Shown here: piece after piece, positions 46,854 through 56,510 of the stretch
Layout of the letters: every line of letters begins with the position of its first letter
How positions within the stretch are numbered: the stretch's first letter is position 1
Source: Gemmatales bacterium
GTDB lineage: Bacteria; Planctomycetota; Planctomycetia; Gemmatales; HRBIN36
DNA length: 64,000 nucleotides
Reading direction: 5' to 3'
NCBI GenBank assembly: GCA_025060195.1
Contig: JANXCQ010000006.1
Location: 62,001-126,000 of the forward strand
Notes under the pieces: generated by a model
What the model saw: only the letters and a program-made list of their open reading frames with translations
Database searches by the model: none
What the model was told of the DNA's origin: nothing
Translations under genes and position numbers: made by a program

Positions 46854-47606
46854 TTATTGCCAAGGAGAAAAATCGGTGGGCTTGAGGAAAACGGAGGTGA
46901 CACCAGTTTTCGGCACCACCAGTGGCCCACCAGCCTTTTCTTCGGATTCCTTGCGCACCCGCAGCCATTCGGGGTCCTTACTAAAGGCCGCGAAGGATTC
47001 CTTAGCCGCTTCAACGCTTTTGTGAGCCAAGATGTAAATCAACTTACGCTCCGATTCTTTTTGTCCTGGCAGGAGTTCCCAGTAGGCCAAGTTTACCATC
47101 CCATGTTTGGCGAACAGCTTCATCGTATGGTGGCGGAAACGTTGGTGCAACGCTTCGAGGCGACCTGGCTCTGCAACGTAGAGGCGCAATTCGAAGACGC
47201 GCCCAGCGATTTTTTCGGGCTTGATGACAGGCGAATAATCCGTCGGCCGCAGAAGGAACGATTCCACGCGCTCCACCAATCGGCCCTCTTTTTCTGTCTC
47301 GGCACGAACGCGTTGCCATTCAGGATCGGCGGCAAACGCCTTCCAACATCGGTCACGTGCCTCGACACTGGGAAAAGATAGCAGATAAATCAGTCGCTGG
47401 TCCTTCTCATCTACAGGCACCCAGTAACCGATGTTAGTCATGCCGTGCTTCTCGAACAACTTGATGGTGTGCTGGCGGAAGCGGGCCAACAGTGCTTCCA
47501 TCTTTCCTGGAGCGGTATGATAAATCCGCAGTTCGTACACCGTATTAGTGGTTGGCTCCGCGGCCGTGATGCACATGGCCAAGGTTAGACCGACACTAAT
47601 CCACAT
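46854..47606 (-). CDS. Exported NIPSNAP-family protein with two NIPSNAP domains
   Basis: Protein of 250 residues. A short signal peptide ([15 protein letters not shown]) precedes two tandem NIPSNAP (dimeric alpha/beta barrel) domains, beginning [20 protein letters not shown] and [20 protein letters not shown]. Each continues with [14 protein letters not shown] or [14 protein letters not shown]. No enzymatic activity is established for the family. The frame opens at 47636, but ATG 47606 has GGAG eight bases upstream and starts the signal peptide. The two halves are similar enough to have come from an internal duplication. Confidence 0.92.
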   Translation of the reverse strand: MWISVGLTLAMCITAAEPTTNTVYELRIYHTAPGKMEALLARFRQHTIKLFEKHGMTNIGYWVPVDEKDQRLIYLLSFPSVEARDRCWKAFAADPEWQRVRAETEKEGRLVERVESFLLRPTDYSPVIKPEKIAGRVFELRLYVAEPGRLEALHQRFRHHTMKLFAKHGMVNLAYWELLPGQKESERKLIYILAHKSVEAAKESFAAFSKDPEWLRVRKESEEKAGGPLVVPKTGVTSVFLKPTDFSPWQ

Positions 47607-47786
47607 GGGTAGGTCTCCTCGACTAGCGCACTGCACAGATTTTCTCCCTGGCTGAGAGCAAGCGTAACGGGAAGATCGAAGTTGTTTTATCTATTCACCC
47701 TTGCCACCAAGGCAATGGACGTTGTACCATAAAAATCGGTTGGCTGTCTAGCAAATCACGTTAACAACCCGGAGAGGAGCTCGGCC

Positions 47787-49073
47787 ATGAGATTAGCACG
47801 TCGGCACTGGCTGCAGATGAGTATTGGGGCTTTGTTCTGCGGTAAGATTTGCGGCGAAACGCCTTTGGGTATCGTAGGCGAGAATGTTACCGAGATGGTC
47901 CAACAATGGAACCGAAGGCCTGTAACGCCCGGGTTTCGCCCAGGCCGCATAGCTGTCCGTAGGGTGGCCTTCCAAATCAACCAGCGACGAGAAGGCTATG
48001 AGCTAACAATAGCCCCCGGACAACCTATCGCCACGCCGTTGGTTGTCGGCGACCGCGTTTACGTGGGCAGCGGATTCACCGGCACGACATTTTATTGTTT
48101 GGATGCGAACTCGGGGAAGGTGATTTGGTCCGTGCAACTGAGTGACAACGGTCCCACTGCGGCAGCTTATGAAGACGGCATCGTATATGTCAACACCGAA
48201 TCCTGCACTCTGTTTGCCCTAAATGCTACGACGGGACAACAGATTTGGTCATGGTATCTTGGCGACCCACTGCCCACTATGCCGACGGTGGCCCATGGCC
48301 GCGTATTCACGGCCTACCCACTGGACGGCACAGGAACTCATGCTTTGGTCTGTCTGGAAGCTAGGACGGGTCGGGCGTTCTGGATCAGGCGGATTGATAG
48401 CGAAATTTTGTCCTGTCCGGTGGCGGACAAGGAAGATGTTTATGTGGCGACGTTCGGCGGCATTCTGTATCGTTTTCGGCAGAAAGACGGCGCGGTTCTC
48501 TTGGCCGTGCGGAGTCAGCCCACATCAGCGCCAGTGATTGTCGGTAATTACGTTCTTTACAGCCGCGTGCGCCCTGGTACCCAGGTTGAGACGATAGTGG
48601 CTCATGCGAAAGACGACAACCACATAGTTCTGGAAACAACCCAACGAGGAAGTAGAAATTGGCCTCAGGATCAGGGAGCCAATGCTGCTTATGTCTACCA
48701 AGGTTCGCGCCCGGTGTACGCAGACGGCAGAATCTATGTGGCCCTGGGCAACGCGGTCCACTGCCTGGGAGCGGCACACGGAATGGCCTACTGGTCCTGT
48801 GAAGTTGGTGCCGCGATGCCGGTAGCACTGGCCGGCAATGCGGTGGTCGTGGCGAAGGTCAACGGCGAAATCCTGCTTTTGGAGCCCGGAAGCGGTGAGG
48901 TCAGGAATAAATACGACGTTGGTGCGCCGATAGCGTTTCCGCCGGCCGTCGATCGAGGCCGCATTTTCGCCGTAACCGCTACCGGCAAACTCGTGTGCAT
49001 CAAGACGGGCCAGGCTGAGCTCACAGGTTGGCCCTGCTGGGGCGGCCACGCCCATCGCAATAGCGTCGTATAA
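47787..49073 (+). CDS. PQQ-like beta-propeller protein with Tat-like signal
   Basis: Protein of 428 residues. The N-terminus has two arginines followed by a hydrophobic run (LARRHWLQMSIGALF), a twin-arginine-like signal. The propeller blades are clear: TFYCLDANSGKVIWSV, LFALNATTGQQIWSW, ALVCLEARTGRAFWIRR, VHCLGAAHGMAYWSC, LLLEPGSGEVRNKY. GGAG lies upstream of the ATG. It is the fourth such propeller in the window and the only one not in the 15-25 kb block. Folded export by Tat would suit a cofactor-bound protein, but none can be shown. Confidence 0.85.
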   Translation: MRLARRHWLQMSIGALFCGKICGETPLGIVGENVTEMVQQWNRRPVTPGFRPGRIAVRRVAFQINQRREGYELTIAPGQPIATPLVVGDRVYVGSGFTGTTFYCLDANSGKVIWSVQLSDNGPTAAAYEDGIVYVNTESCTLFALNATTGQQIWSWYLGDPLPTMPTVAHGRVFTAYPLDGTGTHALVCLEARTGRAFWIRRIDSEILSCPVADKEDVYVATFGGILYRFRQKDGAVLLAVRSQPTSAPVIVGNYVLYSRVRPGTQVETIVAHAKDDNHIVLETTQRGSRNWPQDQGANAAYVYQGSRPVYADGRIYVALGNAVHCLGAAHGMAYWSCEVGAAMPVALAGNAVVVAKVNGEILLLEPGSGEVRNKYDVGAPIAFPPAVDRGRIFAVTATGKLVCIKTGQAELTGWPCWGGHAHRNSVV

Positions 49074-49183
49074 CTTCCCGCTTAGACGAACGCTAGCACG
49101 AATAAAGGCTTGCACTATCTTCTGACTTGAGGGTCACTTAGCAGGACGTCGGAAGGCGAGAAATTGGCTTTTCGGAAAAAGTG

Positions 49184-50635
49184 TTACGTTGGCAGTTTCC
49201 AGGGAGCGCGACGCGGGCGGGAAAGCATCTCGTTGGCCTGAGTGTCGTCGAAACGGTAAGTCTTGGGATCCCAACGGAGTTTCTTGCCGGTGCGCAGAGC
49301 GATGACACCGATATGACAAACAATCACAGTACTAGCACCCACGGTGGCGTTGCAGATCGGCTGCCGTCGGCTCCGCACACAATCCACAAAGTCCTGCATG
49401 TGGTTGGTAGGTCGGCCGGGATACAGTTCCTGAGACAGCTTGATCGGCTCGGCCAGGATTTTCGGGTCGCTGGCGAGAAGCATGCTCCGGCTGACGAAGA
49501 TCGTTCCCTCCTCGCCAACAATCAGGACGCCGTTTTCGTCGCCGCTGATCGCTTCGATTTTGCCGACGGGTTTGCCTTTTTGAACACGAGTAGGTATTTC
49601 TCCGCGCGCGTTAACGAGCCCCTTCACCGTCGTACCGCCGCCGCTCATGGCGATGACGCGGGTACCATCTTCGTAGGTAAACTGTACCTGGAAGCGCGGG
49701 TGGCAATTATAACCGTCGTCGCCGGGATAGGGCGCATCGGCGCGGAGCACTTCGACTAACACAGGACCGCTGCCATCCTTGTTCAATGCCCACTGGGCGA
49801 TATCAATGTGATGGGCGCCCCAATCGGTCATTTTTCCGCCGCTGTATTCGTACCACCAGCGGAACTCGTAATGGCAATTCGTCTTGCCGTCTTTGTAGCG
49901 ATACGGCACTTTGGGCGTCGGGCCCAGCCAGAAATCCCAATCGAGTCCCTCGGGCACAGGTGCTTCCGGAATTGGACCACTAGTCGGGTTTTCCCCGATG
50001 CGGCATTCGATGAGTTTCACTCGGCCAATCCGCCCCGCTCGCACGGCTTCCACAGCCAGGCGGAACATGCCGTTATATTCGGTGCGTTGCTGACTGCCGG
50101 TTTGCAGGACGCGATCCGTTTCTTTAGCGACTTTTTCGACGGCTAACGCCTCTTCGACAGTGAGGGTCAACGGCTTCTCGCAATAAACGTCTTTGCCCGC
50201 TTTCATGGCTTCGATGGCAATTTGGGCGTGCCAGTGGTCGGGCGTGGCGATGACTACGCAGTCGATATCCTTGCGCTGGAGCACTTCGCGGTAGTCGTTG
50301 TAGGGGCAGTCAAAATCTTTGAAACCCTTGCTACGCATGACCTCAGTAGCCCGCTTCCGGTGGCGCGCATCCACGTCGCAACCGACGACATAAGTAATCT
50401 GCCCCGACTTCAAGCTGGGGCCTGAGGCGTCCACCAGCTGCAAGCCGCGACTCGCCGGGCTGCCAATGCCAATGACCGCAAAGCGGAGCGTGTCTTGTGG
50501 CTTGGCAGTAGCTTGCTGTTGACCGAGGGCATAAGCCTGCTCCCGCGCAAACCAACTGGGCAGGCCCACTGCCATTAAGGCATTCGCCGTTCGTTGCAGA
50601 AATCCACGCCGGGATAACGTTCCACGTTCGTACAT
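49184..50635 (-). CDS. Tat-exported Gfo/Idh/MocA-family oxidoreductase (second copy)
   Basis: Protein of 483 residues. The signal is [19 protein letters not shown]. The Rossmann site is [17 protein letters not shown], followed by [15 protein letters not shown] and the catalytic [15 protein letters not shown]. The substrate domain has [20 protein letters not shown], with [11 protein letters not shown]. It shares the overall plan of the copy at 7952-9493 but differs widely in sequence, so the two probably have different substrates. GGGGAA precedes the ATG. It is convergent with the plus-strand PQQ-propeller. Confidence 0.88.
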   Translation of the reverse strand: MYERGTLSRRGFLQRTANALMAVGLPSWFAREQAYALGQQQATAKPQDTLRFAVIGIGSPASRGLQLVDASGPSLKSGQITYVVGCDVDARHRKRATEVMRSKGFKDFDCPYNDYREVLQRKDIDCVVIATPDHWHAQIAIEAMKAGKDVYCEKPLTLTVEEALAVEKVAKETDRVLQTGSQQRTEYNGMFRLAVEAVRAGRIGRVKLIECRIGENPTSGPIPEAPVPEGLDWDFWLGPTPKVPYRYKDGKTNCHYEFRWWYEYSGGKMTDWGAHHIDIAQWALNKDGSGPVLVEVLRADAPYPGDDGYNCHPRFQVQFTYEDGTRVIAMSGGGTTVKGLVNARGEIPTRVQKGKPVGKIEAISGDENGVLIVGEEGTIFVSRSMLLASDPKILAEPIKLSQELYPGRPTNHMQDFVDCVRSRRQPICNATVGASTVIVCHIGVIALRTGKKLRWDPKTYRFDDTQANEMLSRPRRAPWKLPT

Positions 50636-50839
50636 AGGAAGTTCCCCTCTTTGATGCTTACCTCGGCAGAACGATAAAAGCAGCAGCCAGCACCGCGGCT
50701 ACATAGCTCCCTCTCAGAGAGCTTCGCTAGTCTGCATTGTACAACATTCCCTTCAGCTGGCCAGAAAATTCCACCACGATTACCCGAGCATGGACGGCAA
50801 AAGACAACGTACAGCCGAATAGAGTCACCCTAAAGGAAA

Positions 50840-51259
50840 TTAGCCTGGCGGGGCCTGCCGCTTGATTTTTAGTGTTACCTCACCCATGCCTGGCTTGACT
50901 TCTAAAAACAACTCGCCACCTTCCCGATAACTATCAGGCACCATTTTCCAAAAGGTACCAGTATCATTCTTCGGGGCCCCAATCAGGACACGATACTGAC
51001 CCACCTCCGCGCCCGCTTGGCCGGCGACATGGCGTATTTCGAACGAGCCGTCTGCGGCGGTTTCGCCCGAAGCACTCCCAACCTTGCCTTCGATGGGATC
51101 AAGAATCACAATCGTGCCTGCAGGTAGCGGCGTGCCGTCTTCAAAGATCAGCTTTCCTTTCACCGGCACGACATCGCGTTTCGGGCCACCACATCCGAGA
51201 TTGTTCAGGGCGAGTATCCCTGCTACTAGGAAAATTACACCATAGCCAACCTGCCGCAT
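50840..51259 (-). CDS. Small lipoprotein with a carboxypeptidase-regulatory-like beta domain
   Basis: Protein of 139 residues from ATG 51259, which has GGAGG nine bases upstream; the longest frame adds 20 unlikely residues. A hydrophobic segment VIFLVAGILALNNLGCGG ends in a lipobox-like LGC, so it is probably lipidated. The rest (VPVKGKLIFEDGTPLPAG, TAADGSFEIRHV, GQYRVLIGAP) is the transthyretin-like beta fold widespread in planctomycete lipoproteins, which is usually encoded next to a DUF1559 protein, as here (175 bases upstream). Its role is unknown. Confidence 0.8.
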   Translation of the reverse strand: MRQVGYGVIFLVAGILALNNLGCGGPKRDVVPVKGKLIFEDGTPLPAGTIVILDPIEGKVGSASGETAADGSFEIRHVAGQAGAEVGQYRVLIGAPKNDTGTFWKMVPDSYREGGELFLEVKPGMGEVTLKIKRQAPPG

Positions 51260-51433
51260 TATGTACGCCCTCCGCTCATTCAGGTTCATACGATTCCAGC
51301 TGCGTAGCATAGTGTTCATCCAAAAATTGCCCCACTCATGGCCAGCACGAGTGGGGCGTGCAAAATAGGTCAGATGCGAGAGAGTGATGCGCTTAATTCT
51401 GGCTATTACCGCAGTTCTGACGGAAAAATGCCA

Positions 51434-52552
51434 TTACTCGTCCAAGGTGATGGCCTCACGCCCCGCCCGGGTGCCCAGGGCGTAAACCACTCGCAGAGAG
51501 ATACCGTCCGAGACGAATCGGGTACTGCCGTCAGCGAAGAGGGCATAAGCTCCACCCGAGTGGAAGCTGAACCACTCGTTGTTCGGGCCGCAGTCATGAT
51601 AGCGCCAGGGGCAGCTGGGAGGTCCGCCAAACGGCTTATTGTTATTGTTGATTGGACGCGAGCAGCCAGAGGTATTGTCCGGTTCCGCCCAGCGCCAGTG
51701 GGCACGTTTACAGCCGGTGACCGGATCGTGGTAGCTATTCGGTCCGAACGGGGTGCCAGTCGGATCTCCAGTCATGGTCTCATTGCGACCGACGTCTTCG
51801 TAAACCAAGATGGAATAGCTGGTACCGTCAATGACAGCGCTGATATTGGCACCGCCATAGTAATGGTCAATTCCCCCCATAGCCTGAATCGCGGTGGATT
51901 CTAAAAGCTGCACGCTCTTATCTTGGCTAACCCAGCAAGGCGGCCCGCTGTTGATCGTGTACTGCTTGTAGTAATTCAACGGGTAGGGATCGGAGGTCAA
52001 GGCTGTCGGGTGGAATCCGGCGGATAACCCTACAATGGAAGCTTCGCTCCTGCGCACTTGCACGTAGGGTAGAATAGCGTAATCGGCGGCGGCATAGCCT
52101 TCGGAATCGCGAGGTTGCTGCCTTAGCGGGTTGGTCGGACACAGCAAGGTTTGAATCACCGTACCTGGACCACGGCCCTGAGACGCCAAGGTGGCGTTAA
52201 TACCTTCGTTATGCCGAAACTTGAGGTCCATCTCGTCCCAGGCAATGGATTGATCCAGATAAGGCAGGAGCATGGTGTAGGGGCTATGGAAGCATTGGGC
52301 GCGATAGGTCAGACCATCTGTCCAGGTAACCAGGTGTTCACCAGAGCGCGGGAAGCGATTGCGGTCGGAATGGAAGTTGTGGATAGCGATACCGATTTGC
52401 CTGAGGTTGTTCGAGCAGCGTGTACGGTTCGCTGCCTCGCGTGCCCGCTGAATCGCAGGCAAGAGCATCGAGATGAGCAAAGCGATGATGGCGATGACCA
52501 CCAGCAGCTCAATGAGCGTGAAGCCACGCCGGCTCGAGCGACTCCTCTGCAT
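51434..52552 (-). CDS. DUF1559 protein with type IV prepilin N-terminus
   Basis: Protein of 372 residues from ATG 52552, preceded by a GGGGG-rich Shine-Dalgarno. The prepilin cleavage signal is [23 protein letters not shown] (cut after Gly10), followed by [20 protein letters not shown] and [15 protein letters not shown], the defining start of DUF1559. The C-terminus has [20 protein letters not shown], the H-X9-DG end signature. These pseudopilin-like proteins are hugely expanded in planctomycetes and are thought to be exported through a type II/IV-like system. The companion lipoprotein lies downstream. Confidence 0.95.
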   Translation of the reverse strand: MQRSRSSRRGFTLIELLVVIAIIALLISMLLPAIQRAREAANRTRCSNNLRQIGIAIHNFHSDRNRFPRSGEHLVTWTDGLTYRAQCFHSPYTMLLPYLDQSIAWDEMDLKFRHNEGINATLASQGRGPGTVIQTLLCPTNPLRQQPRDSEGYAAADYAILPYVQVRRSEASIVGLSAGFHPTALTSDPYPLNYYKQYTINSGPPCWVSQDKSVQLLESTAIQAMGGIDHYYGGANISAVIDGTSYSILVYEDVGRNETMTGDPTGTPFGPNSYHDPVTGCKRAHWRWAEPDNTSGCSRPINNNNKPFGGPPSCPWRYHDCGPNNEWFSFHSGGAYALFADGSTRFVSDGISLRVVYALGTRAGREAITLDE

Positions 52553-52784
52553 CAGCCTACCCCCTTTGTTACGTGTCCTCGAATAAGGCTCCAAAGCTTC
52601 CTCGACTGCTACGGCACCGCTACGACACTCCGATTAGCCTCCCATGTATGCTGTTTCGCGGGCGGTGCCCATTTCAGCGAGGGCCGGCCCTATTCATAGG
52701 ACACAGACCATTTGTCAATCGCGGGCATTATAACCAGGCGCTGTGAAGTTCCTGTGAAGATTGCACAAATAAGGGGCGAGTTTT

Positions 52785-53060
52785 TCATAAAATCTCAGCG
52801 CTCGTGATCGTAACTTGGGCGCTGGTGGGCAGGTCAGCGCAGCCGGAATAATCAACAACCATGGTCAGGGAGCCGTTGATGTGCTTAGCCCGATGAGAGC
52901 CTCCTGCGTATGAAACGGGGGGCCTATATCGCGCGATAAGCGTTGTGCCTATCGCGTAGCTGGCCGCGGCGTTGTATGGGGTGCTGCCTACCAAAGTTAT
53001 TTGCTGGCTTGAATGAATAGCCTTCTTTGCGGTTGCGTAGGTTGCGGAACAGCAGGACAA
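52785..53060 (-). CDS. Unrecognised 91-residue reading frame, possibly the remnant of a larger exported protein
   Basis: The frame has natural composition, with LVGSTPYNAAASYAIGTTL, YRPPVSYAGGSHRA and SLTMVVDYSGCADLP, and ends in a normal stop. There is no Shine-Dalgarno and no signal peptide at the listed start, and no family is recognised. The Ala/Ser/Thr-rich beta-like pattern suits the C-terminal end of an extracellular protein. It may be a fragment of a decayed gene, since the next stretch upstream holds another pseudogene on the other strand. Confidence 0.3.
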   Translation of the reverse strand: MSCCSATYATAKKAIHSSQQITLVGSTPYNAAASYAIGTTLIARYRPPVSYAGGSHRAKHINGSLTMVVDYSGCADLPTSAQVTITSAEIL

Positions 53061-53071
53061 GCGGCCATCCC

Positions 53072-53829
53072 GTCAGCACTAGCAGCTGTAACTCAGTTTC
53101 TTGGAGGTCGAACTGTGGATATCGACCATGTGGCTGAGAAAAGTAATCTTGCTGGCAGGTAAATACGCAGATTACATGGCAAGAGTTGGTGCCATTCATC
53201 CGAAAGTGGAAAGCTTACCCAGGTACTCTTAGAAGCCATCCAATACCACATGGACCTATCAAAGCGCCCAATTGTTCTACCCAAGCGGTTTCTCCGAAGT
53301 ACGTCGGTTGGAAAATCGAATTGCGCGTAGTGATGGGCAAACGATGTGGGCACAATTCAGCAAGGGAAGCATTGCAGTAAGTCGCGGGCTACACCAGTTG
53401 CAACGAGGTTTCTGACCGACGTTTCCGCCTCAACTCCAAACGCAAGCCACGCGATAACGACGCCTCCTTTGGTTGGCTGCATGGCAAGTAGCACGATACA
53501 TTTCTGCTTTGCGGCCCACGCGTGCGCTTTGCCCATGTGGCTACCGATCCGCAGAAGCTCCGCCTCCGCTTGTGTGTGTCCAACGCCAAACCACGTAAAA
53601 CGCTTGTACATGCCGGATGAATTTCCCAGGGCCGCTCTCGTTTCGATTCCTTCCAGGTTTATCATTTTTGGAGCCTCGCGACTTGATTTCAACTGGAACA
53701 TTTGCTGGCGTTAGCGCAGCATCCAAACACCTCGATATTCTCCTTAGGCCCGGCGACCTGGTCGAGTGCGAAATTGAGTTTATCGGCATCCTGCGCAATC
53801 CTGTCATTTGCGAAACCCGATCCCGATAA
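53072..53829 (+). pseudogene. Decayed fumarylacetoacetate hydrolase (FAH) family gene
   Basis: Joining plus-strand frames gives an almost complete FAH-family protein in the right order. VILLAGKYADYMARVGA matches the 'GxNYxxHaxE' start. CSTQAVSPKYVGWKIELRVV and MGKRCGHNSAREALQ match the metal-binding 'DwEvELavVIG' region. Then come GYTSCNEVSDRRF, GWLHGK (stop) HDTFLLCGPRVRF, TDPQKLRLRLCVSNAKP, and after frame changes LEPRDLISTGTFAGV, LLRPGDLVECEIEFIGILRN and PVICE with a normal stop at 53829. At least three stops and several frameshifts are present, and metal ligands are lost (Asp-Trp-Glu is now Gly-Trp-Lys). The intact ancestor would have hydrolysed an acylpyruvate-type C-C bond. The upstream limit is approximate. 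Confidence 0.8.
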
Positions 53830-54076
53830 AAACAGGGTCACCTTCTCACGTCACCAGGGTTGAAGCCCCCACCAATGATGCGACTATGAGGGCTAATGCT
53901 GGTGGGCGCAGGTTTTGTCGCAGTTGGGTTCGGGAGGGCAGAAGCAAGGTCGCGGTAAACGGTGTATTGCACGTACGCAGATAAAATGGGCGCACAGGCG
54001 CCACCGCAAGGTAGGATGGCGCACTCGACTCGGTACACCAGATGGCCGTCCTTCAGGGCGGGTCGAACGGGAAACT

Positions 54077-54082
54077 GGAGGG
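54077..54082 (+). promoter_or_regulatory. Shine-Dalgarno GGAGGG deciding the NAD kinase start
   Basis: GGAGGG lies four bases before ATG 54087, which begins the family-typical N-terminal strand RLWLFGN. The longer frame from 54042 lacks such a site and adds 15 unrelated residues. Confidence 0.8.
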
Positions 54083-54086
54083 CAGC

Positions 54087-54914
54087 ATGCGGTTATGGCT
54101 TTTTGGCAACGGGGCCAAGCCGGGCGTCGCCGAGTGGGCTGAACGGCTCCGCGACGCATTACAGCACGTGTGCACCATCACAGCGTTCGACCTGACAGGC
54201 CAAAGCGACCTGAGCCAATCGGAGGCGGACTTAGCCCTGGTAGTGGGCGGCGATGGCGCGATTCTCCGCGCGGCGCGACAAATGGGGTATCGGCAGCGAC
54301 CTGTACTGGGTGTCAATCTGGGCCGACTCGGTTTCCTCGCGGAGGTGTCGCCTCACGAGTTGCTGGCGCAGCTCGACCAGTTAGTGGCGGGAAAATTTCG
54401 CGTGTCGCGACACGTGATGTACGAATGCACCGTGACCGGGCCGGAACTCCAGCGGACTACCCTAGGACTGAACGAAATCGTGATTTACCATGGTCCGCCG
54501 TTTCGTCTTATTGAAATCGAACTTTACGTCGAGGGAGAGCTAGCGGCTCGCTATGGCGGAGATGGTTTTATTCTCAGTACGCCTATTGGGTCCACGGCAC
54601 ACAATCTCTCAGCAGGGGGCCCGATTTTGCACCAGGAATTGGCCGCCTTTGTGGTCACCTTTATCTGTCCGCACATGTTGACCAACAGGTCGCTGGTGGA
54701 TCGTGCGGATAAGACCTACTGCATCCGCCTGCCAAAGGCCGGGCCTGGTACCACTTTGATTCTCGATGGACAGGATTCGATCCCAGTATCCTCCCAGCAC
54801 ACCATCACCGTGCGGCAAGCGCCGGTCTGGTTTCAATTGGTTCACTTGCCGGGCCATAGCTATTACCGTACCTTACGGGATAAACTCCATTGGAGCCTTT
54901 CGCCACCTGGGTAA
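54087..54914 (+). CDS. nadK: NAD(+)/NADH kinase
   Basis: Protein of 275 residues making NADP from NAD and ATP (or polyphosphate). The catalytic GGDG motif is VVGGDGAILRAAR (54-57), followed by VNLGRLGFLAEVSP. The NAD-binding segment is GDGFILSTPIGSTAHNLSAGGPI, where the usual Tyr is His (TPTGSTaYs to TPIGSTAHN), a tolerated change. The C-terminal half carries the family's beta-sandwich. It is followed 83 bases later by the sulfatase gene on the same strand. Confidence 0.95.
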   Translation: MRLWLFGNGAKPGVAEWAERLRDALQHVCTITAFDLTGQSDLSQSEADLALVVGGDGAILRAARQMGYRQRPVLGVNLGRLGFLAEVSPHELLAQLDQLVAGKFRVSRHVMYECTVTGPELQRTTLGLNEIVIYHGPPFRLIEIELYVEGELAARYGGDGFILSTPIGSTAHNLSAGGPILHQELAAFVVTFICPHMLTNRSLVDRADKTYCIRLPKAGPGTTLILDGQDSIPVSSQHTITVRQAPVWFQLVHLPGHSYYRTLRDKLHWSLSPPG

Positions 54915-54997
54915 GCCCATCCTTGACGGCCGCGTGCATTCGGATCTTGCTAAGTGTTCCTAAGGCTTGGGATGGATGCAAACTTGGGGGTGTAGTT

Positions 54998-56365
54998 ATG
55001 CTGTGTAGATTGACAATACTAGTGCTGGTGGTCGGTGTGATGTTGCCTGGCCCAGTCAGGGCACAAATGCCGCCTAACATCGTGTTGATTGTAGCCGATG
55101 ATTTGGGCTGGGCTGACCTGAGTTGCTTCGCACCCTCCTTATGGCACACGCCCAACTTGGACCGACTGGCCCGGGAGGGCATACGCTTTACCGATGGATA
55201 TGCGGCTAGTTGTGTATGTTCTCCGACGCGTGCGGCCCTGATGACAGGCCGTCACCCAGCGCGCCTGCATTTGACCACGTTTCTGCCGGGCCGAAAAGAT
55301 TGGCCCGACCAGAAGCTGCTTCAGCCGGTCATTCGTCCCGCGTTGCCAAAAGAAGAAGTGACCCTGGCAGAATTGCTGAAAGCGCGAGGCTACGTATGTG
55401 GACATTTCGGTAAATGGCATCTGGGCGAGGGACCTGAGGCTAGTCCCCTCGCCCGGGGATTCGACGTCTATCGTGGAGCGGTGGGGCGCTACTTTCGGTT
55501 CAAAGGCCCTAACCTGGTGGCGCGGGACGAGCAGGAGTATCTCACAGACCGCCTCACTGAAGAGGCGGAACGCTTTCTAGAAGCGCATCGTGACCGACCC
55601 TTCTTTCTTTACCTGCCCCATTTTGCCGTGCACATACCCCTCGAGGCAAAGCCGGAGTTGCTGGCCCACTACCAAAGGAAAGCCGCACAGGCCGGCAACG
55701 ATCTCGTGCGAAAAAATCCCCATTATGCAGCGGTGGTGCACAGTCTCGACGAGAGTGTGGGCCGCATCCTGAAAAAACTCGACGATTTGGGGCTTCGCGA
55801 GCGCACCCTTGTGGTCTTCACCTCTGACAATGGTGGCCTATCAGTTGTCGAGGGGCCACACACTCCTGCGACTTCTAACGCTCCTCTTCGCTTGGGAAAA
55901 GGTTATCTTTACGAAGGCGGTATCCGCGTGCCGTTACTGATTCGCTGGCCAGGCGTCGTGGCGCCTACACAGGTATGTTCTGTGCCCGTGCGCAGTGAAG
56001 ACTTGTTTGTGACCCTAGTGGAGGCTGCCGGGGCCCACTTACCCAAGGATCGCGAGTTCGACGGTGTTAGCTTGCTATCCCTTCTACGCGGACAAGCGCA
56101 ACAATTGCGGCGGGACTACCTTTATTGGCATTTTCCCCACTACAGCAATCAGGGCGGCAAGCCTTGCGGGGCGATTCGCTTTCGGGATTGGAAGTTGATC
56201 GAGCATTACGAGGACGGCGAATTAGAGCTATACAATCTGCGAGATGATTTAGGCGAGACGCGGAACGTAGCGGCCCAACATCCTGACTTGCGGGATGAAC
56301 TCCAGAGGGAATTGGCCCATTGGCGACAACGCATCCGTGCTCCGATGCCAAGGCCTCGTGATTAA
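54998..56365 (+). CDS. Secreted sulfatase (Cys-type arylsulfatase family)
   Basis: Protein of 455 residues from ATG 54998, which starts a signal peptide (LTILVLVVGVMLPGPVRA). Sulfatase signature CSPTRAALMTG holds Cys74, which must be converted to formylglycine by a separate maturation enzyme not present here. The Ca-binding Asp pair is ADDLGWAD (34-35), and later GHFGKWHLGEG and FTSDNGGLS complete the active site. The end EDGELELYNLRDDLGETRNV is typical. Planctomycetes use many such enzymes on sulfated algal polysaccharides; the target is not evident. The longest frame begins at 54890 inside nadK and is not used. Confidence 0.94.
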   Translation: MLCRLTILVLVVGVMLPGPVRAQMPPNIVLIVADDLGWADLSCFAPSLWHTPNLDRLAREGIRFTDGYAASCVCSPTRAALMTGRHPARLHLTTFLPGRKDWPDQKLLQPVIRPALPKEEVTLAELLKARGYVCGHFGKWHLGEGPEASPLARGFDVYRGAVGRYFRFKGPNLVARDEQEYLTDRLTEEAERFLEAHRDRPFFLYLPHFAVHIPLEAKPELLAHYQRKAAQAGNDLVRKNPHYAAVVHSLDESVGRILKKLDDLGLRERTLVVFTSDNGGLSVVEGPHTPATSNAPLRLGKGYLYEGGIRVPLLIRWPGVVAPTQVCSVPVRSEDLFVTLVEAAGAHLPKDREFDGVSLLSLLRGQAQQLRRDYLYWHFPHYSNQGGKPCGAIRFRDWKLIEHYEDGELELYNLRDDLGETRNVAAQHPDLRDELQRELAHWRQRIRAPMPRPRD

Positions 56366-56498
56366 CTCGACGCAGTTGTGCCTACCCACATTGTTTTTGT
56401 CCGCATCGAGTGCCACGTTTGCATATTCCGCATGTTTACTGTGGTAAAATCACAACGACAGAGAGAACGACCACGCCGTGCCAAAACCGGAATGTCAT

Positions 56499-56503
56499 GG
56501 AGG
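56499..56503 (+). promoter_or_regulatory. Shine-Dalgarno GGAGG deciding the AceE start
   Basis: GGAGG seven bases before ATG 56511. The frame extends up to a GTG at 56478 that lies upstream of this motif and has none of its own. Confidence 0.8.
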
Positions 56504-56510
56504 AAACCAA

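Noticed and set aside
53346-53714. Overlapping plus- and minus-strand frames over 110 codons long
   Set aside because: Both are out of frame with the decayed FAH gene, which explains the coding-like composition.
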